Positions 15,552 to 23,877 of a DNA stretch of 33,101 bases are shown here, in pieces (position 1 is the first letter of the stretch; the number at the start of each line of letters is the position of its first letter). Both the position numbers and the translations under genes were made by a program. This DNA comes from Candidatus Blautia pullistercoris (lineage in GTDB: Bacteria > Bacillota > Clostridia > Lachnospirales > Lachnospiraceae): NCBI GenBank assembly GCA_019114545.1, contig DXFG01000263.1, positions 1-33,101 of the forward strand, given 5' to 3'. The notes under the pieces are model-generated. The model was given only the letters and a program-made list of their open reading frames with translations. It did not search any database and was not told where the DNA came from.

Positions 15552-18032
15552 TTATAAATTAAAAGGCTCTTTTTCAAGAGAGAAATTGGAATTATAGAAC
15601 GGATCCCCATTGTCTAAAATCTCTTTCCATTTTTTCCGGAATTTATTGATTTCATTTTCAAATCTGCGGATCTTCTCCGGAGTATCCTCATATCCCCTGG
15701 ATTTTGATTCATAATGATGCCATAGAGAAAACGCATTGTAAACTACCCATTTTCCTTTTTCCCTGATCTTCAGGCAGTAGTCTACATCATTCAGGGCAAC
15801 TGCAAATTCTTCTGTAAAGCCTCCTACTGAGAGGAAATCTTCTTTTGGCGTCATCATGCACGCTGCTGTCACTGCACTGTAATTACAGTTGATCCTTGGC
15901 CGTACCATGTAGCCGTAATCGTCTTTATCCAGTCCTACAAACACATGTCCGGCAAATCCTCCTATGCCGATTACCACGCCTGCATGCTGAATGGTATCAT
16001 CCTCATATAAGAGCTTGGCCCCTACTACCCCTACATCCTCTCTCATGCAGCATCCCAGCATTTCAGAGATGGCGGTCTCGTTAATGATCTCTGTGTCATT
16101 ATTCAGAAATAACAGATAGTCTCCTTTTGCATACTGAACACCAAAGTTATTAATTGCCGAATAATTAAATTCTTTTTTCCAATATACGACTTTAACGTTA
16201 CCATATCTCTGTTCTAATTCTTCATAGTAAGCAAACGTCTTGTCCTGTTCACTGTTATTTTCTACAATGATAAATTCTATGTTTTTATAGCTGCTTCTTT
16301 CCTGCACAGAAGAAATACATTTTTCCAGATCCTCTATATGGTCCTTATTGGGGATCACAATAGACACAAGGGGATCGCCGGGAGTCTCATAGATTACATG
16401 ATACATTCCCCAAAGATCGGTATGTTCCACTGTAGCTGCCACGCCTGTTCTCTTGAAATGTTCTTCTATGGCTCTTTTTCCAGCCTCATAAGCGTACATC
16501 TTGCTGGCCGGATTGCCTGCCACAGAATTCTCATGCATTCTCCAATAATATAAGATCTTGGGAATATGCTTGATCTGTTTTGCCTGCTCTACACATCTGA
16601 AAATAAGATCATAGTCTTGTGAGCCGTCAAACTCTGACCGAAATCCTCCTATTCTTCTGATGATCTCCGTTTTAACAACAAAGAAATGTGTAATATAGTT
16701 ATGCGAGCACAGGAGATCTATGCTGAAATCCGGTTTAAATTTCGGATCTTTATGAATCTTCATATCATAGGAAGTCATATCTTCATCTGTATACAGCACA
16801 TCATAATCCGCCTCCTGCAGGGCATTGACAACTTCATATAAAGCATTTACCGCCAAAGCATCATCATGGTCCAGAAGACCTACATAATCTCCTGTAGCAA
16901 GTTCTAAAGCCCCATTGGTATTTCCCGAGATTCCAAGGTTTTTAGGAAGAATTTTATATTTGATCCTGCTGTCCTTTTCCTGGTAAGTTCTAAGGGCTTC
17001 TTCCAGTTCCTGATTGCCTTCGCTTCCGTCACCGATACATAATTCCCAGTTTGCATAGGTCTGGTTTTGAACGGATTCGATCATCTCCTGCAGAAAATTC
17101 AACGGGGTATTATAAGTAGGAACCACAATACTGATCTTAGGCTGATAATCAAATCTTTTTTTCTTCTGCGCTTCAATTTCTTTATCCGTAAGCTGATGTT
17201 CCTTAAACCATTCATCATAAGGCTTTACATTGCTGTTGATTCTCTCGATCAGGTATCCCTTCAGGCCTCTTACTCCGTTTTCCGCAATATATCGATATAC
17301 TTTATAAATATTTTTAAGCTTAAACTTCTTGGCTGCCTGAATAATAAAGCCTTTTCTGGCTTCATATCTGCGGGCTTTCCATAACTCTCCCGGAACCAGA
17401 GAAAGGGTCTTTTTATCTACGGTATCTGTAACCTCCAGGATATATTCCTTATCCCTGTCATAAAGAAAGGTTGCTTTAAATCCGCATAAAATATGTTTTT
17501 TGTCAGTCAGGCGAAGTTTATATAAATCTTCTCTTTTTCTCAGTTCCATAGAAAGTTCTACTTCTTCTCCCTGACTGTCCGTAACTTTAAATTGTATATC
17601 TCTGTCTGTCTGAGACACGCTCCAGCCGTTTACAACAATATGGTCTTTATCTATATAAATCCCATCTACATTTAAAGTCAGGCTCTTCCTGTCTTCGATC
17701 TCTGCAAAATCGCTGCTGTCTAGCTTATATAATTTCTGCGTAACGCCGTTTTTCTTAACATAAAGCCGGTATTCTTCAGGAACGATCTCTCCTAAATCTA
17801 TTTTAATATCAAAGCCGCTCTTAAGGCGGACATGCTGCCTTTTAAATTTTTTCTGAACATCCGGACGCTCCACTGCAAATCTTTTATGATGGATCTGTTT
17901 TCCGTTCAACACGGAAAACACCTGGATCGTATCCTCTTCTGAGGAAAGTATCCATCCATTGATTTTTATATACCGGTGCCCTGGGATGTTTTTGTATACA
18001 GCCTGATCCACGCAAAATTTTATCTTTTTCAT
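15552..18032 (-). CDS. Large glycosyltransferase: N-terminal extra domain plus two tandem GT2 domains
   Basis: PKISIVVPTYNTPLNFLQEMIESVQNQTYANWELC...GLLDHDD and PLVSIVIPNKDHIEDLEKCISSVQ...LFLNNDTEII; about 250-aa N-terminal region with a beta-rich appearance. Confidence 0.92.
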   Translation of the reverse strand: MKKIKFCVDQAVYKNIPGHRYIKINGWILSSEEDTIQVFSVLNGKQIHHKRFAVERPDVQKKFKRQHVRLKSGFDIKIDLGEIVPEEYRLYVKKNGVTQKLYKLDSSDFAEIEDRKSLTLNVDGIYIDKDHIVVNGWSVSQTDRDIQFKVTDSQGEEVELSMELRKREDLYKLRLTDKKHILCGFKATFLYDRDKEYILEVTDTVDKKTLSLVPGELWKARRYEARKGFIIQAAKKFKLKNIYKVYRYIAENGVRGLKGYLIERINSNVKPYDEWFKEHQLTDKEIEAQKKKRFDYQPKISIVVPTYNTPLNFLQEMIESVQNQTYANWELCIGDGSEGNQELEEALRTYQEKDSRIKYKILPKNLGISGNTNGALELATGDYVGLLDHDDALAVNALYEVVNALQEADYDVLYTDEDMTSYDMKIHKDPKFKPDFSIDLLCSHNYITHFFVVKTEIIRRIGGFRSEFDGSQDYDLIFRCVEQAKQIKHIPKILYYWRMHENSVAGNPASKMYAYEAGKRAIEEHFKRTGVAATVEHTDLWGMYHVIYETPGDPLVSIVIPNKDHIEDLEKCISSVQERSSYKNIEFIIVENNSEQDKTFAYYEELEQRYGNVKVVYWKKEFNYSAINNFGVQYAKGDYLLFLNNDTEIINETAISEMLGCCMREDVGVVGAKLLYEDDTIQHAGVVIGIGGFAGHVFVGLDKDDYGYMVRPRINCNYSAVTAACMMTPKEDFLSVGGFTEEFAVALNDVDYCLKIREKGKWVVYNAFSLWHHYESKSRGYEDTPEKIRRFENEINKFRKKWKEILDNGDPFYNSNFSLEKEPFNL

Positions 18033-18043
18033 TCACTTATCTC

Positions 18044-18649
18044 CTATCTTAAAAATTTATACAAAAGCTTTATAAAAAGCAGAATGTAGGCCAGCATGCC
18101 TGCAAAAACGATAAACTCCTGCAGATTAAATATTTTATATACGGTTTTAAGTACCAGACATTCGTCTCTGTCCTCGCCGTTAAGACTCAGTGATGTGCCC
18201 TCCTGCTTTTGCGTGGTATAAAAAGAAATCCCTTTACCATCCGGTGTATTGTCAGCCTGTATCCTCAGAACATATTCCCTGCCTTTGCTCTCTTCTACCC
18301 GCTGAAATGTGATTTCCGTAAATTTTGCATCTTCCCACCCAGCCGTATCCACAGTTCCTTCTGCTACCGTTTCCTGGGTTTCTTTATCAATAAGCTGATA
18401 AAGCAAAGTGCCATTATCCGTTTGTTCAAATGTCACCGGCTGTACCTGTACGCCCTCCAGGCCATTCATTTCACAGGAAAAGCTCTGCTCAATATAGGAA
18501 TTGCCGCTCAGTTGTCCGAAATTCCCGTATCCGCTTCCTTCCACTCCTGCATCATAGATTGCTACTTCCCAGGAACAGAGGAATGTTCTGATCAAAGAAA
18601 CGACCAAAATAGCACATACATAGATTATTGGTTTTATCACTTTTTTCAT
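18044..18649 (-). CDS. Membrane protein of unknown function with extracytoplasmic domain between two TM helices
   Basis: MKKVIKPIIYVCAILVVSLIRTFL TM, about 140-aa ectodomain, C-terminal IVFAGMLAYILLFIKLLYKFLR TM. ATG at 18649 has an AGGAGAG RBS. Confidence 0.75.
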   Translation of the reverse strand: MKKVIKPIIYVCAILVVSLIRTFLCSWEVAIYDAGVEGSGYGNFGQLSGNSYIEQSFSCEMNGLEGVQVQPVTFEQTDNGTLLYQLIDKETQETVAEGTVDTAGWEDAKFTEITFQRVEESKGREYVLRIQADNTPDGKGISFYTTQKQEGTSLSLNGEDRDECLVLKTVYKIFNLQEFIVFAGMLAYILLFIKLLYKFLR

Positions 18650-18665
18650 ACTGTTTCTCTCCTGC

Positions 18666-19397
18666 TTATATCTGTCTGTACAGTTCACAGACTTCTTTTA
18701 CAGGGCCATCCATCCGAATATGGCCTTTTTCAATCCATACTGCTCTTGTACATAGACTTTCTACCTGTTCAATACTGTGAGATACAAATAATATAGAGGT
18801 ATCTTTGGTCATCATATGTTTTATACGCTGCTCACATTTTTGCTGGAATTTAAAATCTCCTACAGATAATACTTCATCTACGATCAGGATATCCGGCGTG
18901 CCGATAGTGGCAATAGCAAAAGCCAGACGTGCCAGCATACCGGAAGAAAAATTTTTAAGAGGCACATCCATAAAATCATGAAGTTCTGAAAAATCCACAA
19001 TATCCTGATAATGAGTCTCCATCTCTTCATGGGAATATCCCAGAATGGCACCATTTAAATAGACATTTTCTTTTGCCGTCAGATCAATATCAAATCCGGC
19101 GCCCAACTCAATAAGCGGTGCTATTGTTCCCCAGGTTTTCACATACCCCTTTGTAGGTTTTAAAACCCCTGCCACTGTCTTCAGCAGAGTACTCTTTCCA
19201 CAGCCGTTAAGCCCGATAAGTGCCACAGCCTCTCCCTTTTCTACTGTCAGATTAATATCCTGAAGGGCCCAAAACTCGTCATAGGAAATTTTTTTCTTAA
19301 TCCTTTTTATAATATATTCTTTTAAACTGTCGATCTTCTCCCTGGACAGATTAAACTTCATGGATACATCATGTACTTCAATAACAATATCTGCCAT
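18666..19397 (-). CDS. ABC transporter ATP-binding protein, polysaccharide export (Wzt/TagH-like)
   Basis: Walker A GLNGCGKST, signature NFSSGMLARLAFA, Walker B DILIVDEVLSVGD; short form without a C-terminal sugar-binding domain. Confidence 0.92.
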   Translation of the reverse strand: MADIVIEVHDVSMKFNLSREKIDSLKEYIIKRIKKKISYDEFWALQDINLTVEKGEAVALIGLNGCGKSTLLKTVAGVLKPTKGYVKTWGTIAPLIELGAGFDIDLTAKENVYLNGAILGYSHEEMETHYQDIVDFSELHDFMDVPLKNFSSGMLARLAFAIATIGTPDILIVDEVLSVGDFKFQQKCEQRIKHMMTKDTSILFVSHSIEQVESLCTRAVWIEKGHIRMDGPVKEVCELYRQI

Positions 19398-19407
19398 ATT
19401 TCTACTC

Positions 19408-20184
19408 CTAAAGATTTAATATAAAGTTATCCTGGTTCTTATAAAATACATATAAGCCGACTACCAATGCAATAACCGCCATCACCAGCGAATAGAGTAC
19501 TGAACCGGCGCTTGGCAGCTGTCCGTAGATGACAACTTCCCGGAACACATTCAGAACCTGTGTGATAGGATTTAATCTTACCAGGAAATTGATCTTTCCC
19601 GGCAGAATGCCCATCGGATAAATAATCGGGGCCAGATAATTCAGCGCCACAAGCAAAACCCCGTAAAGGTGTATCATATCCCGGAATTTTACAGCAACAG
19701 CGGCAAGGATCAAGCCGATGCCCGTCGCAAACACTGTCAGTAAAAAAATAGGAATAATTGCCAGTATCGTTGTATAGTATAAGCGGGCATCTGTAAAAAT
19801 CATTACTATGATCAAAGCACAGAATGAGGCCATTAAGTTAATGAAGCTGGACAGGATCCTGGAAAATGCAAACAGATATTTAGGAATATAAACTTTTTTT
19901 ATCAGAGAGGCATTGTCGATCACTGCTGACATAGACCGTGAGGTGCCCTCTGAAAAGAAATTATAGATCAACTGTCCGCTTAAGATATATAAAGGATAGT
20001 TCTCAATCTGAAAACGAAACAGATTGGAAAACACAATTGAAAGAATGATCATCATAAGCAATGGATTTAAAAGTGTCCATAACACACCCAGCACAGACCG
20101 ACGGTATTTTGTCTTTATGTCCCTGGTCACCAGCTCCTTCAAAAGAGGCCTGAATTTTATAAAATTTTGTATATACTGAGTCAC
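19408..20184 (-). CDS. ABC-2 type polysaccharide export permease (Wzm/TagG-like)
   Basis: FRPLLKELVTRDIKTKYRRSVLGVLWTLLNPLLMMIILSIVFSNLF, six-TM pattern, LNPITQVLNVFREVV. Confidence 0.92.
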   Translation of the reverse strand: MTQYIQNFIKFRPLLKELVTRDIKTKYRRSVLGVLWTLLNPLLMMIILSIVFSNLFRFQIENYPLYILSGQLIYNFFSEGTSRSMSAVIDNASLIKKVYIPKYLFAFSRILSSFINLMASFCALIIVMIFTDARLYYTTILAIIPIFLLTVFATGIGLILAAVAVKFRDMIHLYGVLLVALNYLAPIIYPMGILPGKINFLVRLNPITQVLNVFREVVIYGQLPSAGSVLYSLVMAVIALVVGLYVFYKNQDNFILNL

Positions 20185-20227
20185 AAAAAATCTCCCTTCT
20201 TTTCATCTTTGTAAATGGCTGTTCTTT

Positions 20228-20256
20228 ATCATAGCACTATTTCTTTTATTTTACAA
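20228..20256 (-). promoter_or_regulatory. Probable promoter of ABC exporter/polysaccharide operon
   Basis: On minus strand: TTGTAA (20251-20256), 17-bp spacer, TATGAT (20228-20233); -35 overlaps the azlD stop codon. Confidence 0.55.
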
Positions 20257-20556
20257 CATTTCCAGCAGTCGTTCTACACAAAACACCCCTGCACAGGCAA
20301 ACCCGGCCACTACGATCAGGCTTTTTTTCTTAAGTGCCAAAACCACTGCGATCATGAGCCCTGCAATTCCTGAGACAGGAGACTGGGTTGCATAGAGAAT
20401 TGCCGGAAATGTCATAGCGGTAAGACAGGCATAGGGAATATAGTATAAAAAAGAACGAAAATAAACATTTGTAATTTTTTTCTGTATCAATGTCAGGGGA
20501 AGCATGCGAATCAGATAGGTCACTCCTGCCATCACAAAAATATATGCATATATCAT
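20251..20556 (-). CDS. azlD: AzlD-like branched-chain amino acid transport protein
   Basis: Small 101-aa multi-TM protein (GVTYLIRMLPLTLIQKKI...YIPYACLTAMTFPAIL) with a 4-nt overlap with azlC. Confidence 0.85.
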   Translation of the reverse strand: MIYAYIFVMAGVTYLIRMLPLTLIQKKITNVYFRSFLYYIPYACLTAMTFPAILYATQSPVSGIAGLMIAVVLALKKKSLIVVAGFACAGVFCVERLLEML

Positions 20557-21257
20557 GCCTTTTCCTCCTTAACCGGAAATAAAACTGCTCCGATTCCTGC
20601 CGCAGCCACGGTGCAGATAATAATTGTAAATCCGGAAGAAATCTCCCGAAGTACAGGAAGATAATAAAATGCAGCGCTTAATATCAGAGCCATTCCCGTT
20701 ACTATAAGAACTGATCGGCTTTCTTTTGCCACCGGAACCACGATTGCTATAAACATGCCGTAAAGCGCCACGCCAAGAGCGCTGATCACCGCTGCCGGAA
20801 GAAGGGTGCTTGCCACAGCCCCTGCCAGAGTTCCTCCTACCCAGCCGATCACCGGAAGAAAAATCAGTCCATACATATACCGGCTTCCCACACTGCCCGG
20901 CTTGGAGCTGGCCACCGCAAATATCTCGTCTGTATTCCCGTAGGCGATCAGCATACGCTGGAAAGTTTTCACAGAACGATCCAGCTTCTGGGAGAGAGAA
21001 ACGGACATCAGCGCATATCGAATGTTAATAACAAGTTGTGTTAATGCCATCTCCAGCAGAGAAGCTCCTGAAACAATGACAGTAAGTCCCGCAAACTGCC
21101 CTGCAGATGTAAGATTCAGCAGAGAAATTAAAACTGCATGAAACGGGGATATGCCATCCTGTACTGCCAGCATGCCAAAGGTAAAGCTTACCGAAAAGTA
21201 GCCGACAGCAATTGGTATGCCATCCCGCAGTCCCGCTTTTATCTTATTATGTACCAT
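20553..21257 (-). CDS. azlC: AzlC-like branched-chain amino acid permease
   Basis: GLRDGIPIAVGYFSVSFTFGMLAV...LNLTSAGQFAGL...INIRYALMS. Confidence 0.9.
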   Translation of the reverse strand: MVHNKIKAGLRDGIPIAVGYFSVSFTFGMLAVQDGISPFHAVLISLLNLTSAGQFAGLTVIVSGASLLEMALTQLVINIRYALMSVSLSQKLDRSVKTFQRMLIAYGNTDEIFAVASSKPGSVGSRYMYGLIFLPVIGWVGGTLAGAVASTLLPAAVISALGVALYGMFIAIVVPVAKESRSVLIVTGMALILSAAFYYLPVLREISSGFTIIICTVAAAGIGAVLFPVKEEKA

Positions 21258-21288
21258 ATTACGCTTTTTACCTCCAATGTCATGAGAA

Positions 21289-21339
21289 AGGCTGCCGCAT
21301 TAAACAATCTTTCTTTCCCACTGTTTAATACGGCAGCCT
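21289..21339 (-). terminator. Hairpin terminator between HPr-like gene and azlC
   Basis: 17-bp arms AGGCTGCCGTATTAAAC/GTTTAATGCGGCAGCCT; the sole mismatch becomes a G-U pair on minus-strand RNA; followed by TTTCTC. Confidence 0.65.
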
Positions 21340-21344
21340 GTATC

Positions 21345-21608
21345 CTATTCTCCTAATCCGCTTTCAATAGCTGTAACCAGGGTTTTCAGAGCAAGTTCCT
21401 CGTCTTCTCCCTCACATACCAGCTCAATTTCATCTCCGCATTTTACGCAGGCTCCCAGAACACTTAGCACACTTTTGGCATTTGCGGAACCATCTGCAAA
21501 TCGGAAAGTGATCAGGGACTTAAACTTCATGGCTTCCTTACAAAGTATGCCTGCCGGTCTTAAATGCAGCCCGGTTGGGTTTTTAATAGTCACTTTTTGA
21601 CTGACCAT
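21345..21608 (-). CDS. HPr-family phosphocarrier protein
   Basis: NPTGLHLRPAGILCKEAMKF (active-site His) and SANAKSVLSVLGACVKCGDEIEL (regulatory Ser region). Confidence 0.9.
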   Translation of the reverse strand: MVSQKVTIKNPTGLHLRPAGILCKEAMKFKSLITFRFADGSANAKSVLSVLGACVKCGDEIELVCEGEDEELALKTLVTAIESGLGE

Positions 21609-21630
21609 TCTCTCACTTCCTATCTTTCTC

Positions 21631-22929
21631 CTATTCTTCTGTCTGTCTCTCTGCCGATGGAGTCAGAGTAACTCTTACCGTGACATTTTCTACCAGTTCA
21701 TAGCCATCAGGAAGTGTTACATCGACAGGAACATTATATTCTCCTTCTGTTGTATACTTAGAGGTGTCTATAGACAGCTTTATATCGCTTTCTTTCAATG
21801 CCTCCAGATCTTCCTCAGATCCTTTTATACGGACTGTCACGCTGTCATCCGTGATCACGGCAGTCATATTTTCCGGTTGCTTACTTCTGTCGATACTGGT
21901 GGCAGGTATTACATACTCTTTGCTGTCATATGGTATGATTGCCACGGAAACAATCACAGAACTGCTGATATCTCTGGCCAGCATCGTGTCTTCCGGAAGC
22001 AGCTCTTCTATATCAATAGTCTGTTCAAAATCTGCATTTTCCCCGGAAACATCGATTTCCGAAGACGGGATAGTGATCGTATTTCCATTTTCTGCCAGTT
22101 CCTGTAAAGCTTCATCCGTTCCTGCAATACTGATGGTATTGGGGACAGTAGTAACAGAAGATACCTGATATCCGTCCTCAGGTGTCCCGGAATATCCGGC
22201 CTGAATGGTAATATCTGACCGAACCCTCCACAGTTCTACAGAAACGTCCACCTTATTGTTTTCAATATCCTGGAGATTCAGATAAGACATCTGGGTCTCT
22301 GTCAGTTCATCACCATTTTTGTCATATATATGCAGGGAACTGGAAACATTTCCGCTTTGGCTCATTCCGGTTACATCTACATCGGCAACCACACGGTCCA
22401 GTTTGCTGATCAGATCTTTTGGCCCTGAAATAGTAACTTTCTCAGGATTTACCGTAAGTTTGCCCACCTCGTATCCTGCTTCGGGAGTTGTTCCTCCCAC
22501 AGAAGCAGAAATTGTCATGGCCTGACTGGTAAGCTCATCTGTTTCTATCGGTATATTGGCCGGGGTGACTGTTATGTCCTCGTCAGCAACTCCCGGGCAT
22601 ATCACCCGTACCGGAACCATATAGGGGGTGGTATCCATAGATATGATCTGGGTCATATCTGCTTCCGCTACAATACTGTCCCTGTTAATGGATCTTAAAG
22701 TATTGCTGGTGGCCCGGATCCTGACAGTTACAGTATCACTTCCGTCTACCAGAAGGGGAATCTGCAGATTACTGGTAAGGTACGACTCATTTACAATGGT
22801 AACCGGTACATCCCAGTAAGTTTCTGATCTTACAGGATCCTCAATATTTACCACTAATAACCATACTAAAATTGCAACTGCCAAAGAAAGGATTTTCAGT
22901 GTAAATTTATTCATCAGATTTTTTTTCAT
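21631..22929 (-). CDS. cdaR: YbbR-repeat protein, CdaR-like regulator of diadenylate cyclase
   Basis: N-terminal TM (LKILSLAVAILVWLLVVNIEDP), several YbbR-like repeats, directly downstream of cdaA. Alternative start MNKFTLK at 22914. Confidence 0.88.
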   Translation of the reverse strand: MKKNLMNKFTLKILSLAVAILVWLLVVNIEDPVRSETYWDVPVTIVNESYLTSNLQIPLLVDGSDTVTVRIRATSNTLRSINRDSIVAEADMTQIISMDTTPYMVPVRVICPGVADEDITVTPANIPIETDELTSQAMTISASVGGTTPEAGYEVGKLTVNPEKVTISGPKDLISKLDRVVADVDVTGMSQSGNVSSSLHIYDKNGDELTETQMSYLNLQDIENNKVDVSVELWRVRSDITIQAGYSGTPEDGYQVSSVTTVPNTISIAGTDEALQELAENGNTITIPSSEIDVSGENADFEQTIDIEELLPEDTMLARDISSSVIVSVAIIPYDSKEYVIPATSIDRSKQPENMTAVITDDSVTVRIKGSEEDLEALKESDIKLSIDTSKYTTEGEYNVPVDVTLPDGYELVENVTVRVTLTPSAERQTEE

Positions 22930-23833
22930 TTTTCACCAATCCCTTCCACAGTCTGTGTTTTACATTTTCCTGCTTTGCTTTATTCTGTTCCTGTTCCAGT
23001 ATTTGTCTCAGTTCCTCCTTATTCAATCCTACATGAATTTCCCCGTTCTTTGTCACAGAAACTCTTCCGGTCTCTTCTGAAACAATCACAGTCAGTGCAT
23101 CACTTACCTCACTGATTCCTACTCCCGCTCTGTGTCTTGTTCCCAGATTTTTATTCAGATCCAGATTGTCCGAAAGAGGCAGATAACAGGTTGCTGCCAC
23201 GATCCGGTCTCCTCTTATGATTACCGCTCCGTCATGAAGGGGGGTATTATGTTCAAATATATTTATAAGCAGCTGACTGCTCACCAGGGAATCCAGTGCA
23301 ATACCAGTCCGGATGTATTCGTTAAGGACCGTTTCTTCTTCAATAACGATCAGCGCTCCTGTCTTCACTGCTCCCATCTCAAAACTGGCTCTTACGATCT
23401 CATTGGCAGTTCTGTCGCTGAAGCGGCCCTCTGTCTCTTTCTTGCTGGTATCGAAAGGGATCAGATTGCTGACAATCTTTTTATGTCCCAGTTCTTCCAG
23501 AGCCTTGCGCAGCTCAGGCTGAAAAATAACCAAAATAGCTGTGATCGCATAGCCGCCCATATTGGTAACCAGCCATAGGATCGTATTCATTTCAAATATA
23601 TAGGCAATCAATACGAAAACCAATACCGTAAGGATTCCCTTCAGCAGAGAATATGCCCTTGTATTTCTGATCCAAAGCATAAACTGATAGACAAAGAACG
23701 CTATCAGAAGGATCTCCACAATATCATTCCATTGTATGCTGTTGGGCAATGTCCATTGTCCTAAATAATCTTGAAGATTTTTCAAAAAACTGCCCACAAC
23801 TTTTCCTCCCCCTTTCCTGTCAGAATTATCCAT
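22907..23833 (-). CDS. cdaA: Diadenylate cyclase (c-di-AMP synthase)
   Basis: Three N-terminal TM helices, DAC motifs HDGAVIIRGDRI and GTRHRAGVGISE. Confidence 0.94.
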   Translation of the reverse strand: MDNSDRKGGGKVVGSFLKNLQDYLGQWTLPNSIQWNDIVEILLIAFFVYQFMLWIRNTRAYSLLKGILTVLVFVLIAYIFEMNTILWLVTNMGGYAITAILVIFQPELRKALEELGHKKIVSNLIPFDTSKKETEGRFSDRTANEIVRASFEMGAVKTGALIVIEEETVLNEYIRTGIALDSLVSSQLLINIFEHNTPLHDGAVIIRGDRIVAATCYLPLSDNLDLNKNLGTRHRAGVGISEVSDALTVIVSEETGRVSVTKNGEIHVGLNKEELRQILEQEQNKAKQENVKHRLWKGLVKNEKKSDE

Positions 23834-23877
23834 ACCCTATGATAAATTCCGGCAGCCAGTAATTTAAAATTTATCCC

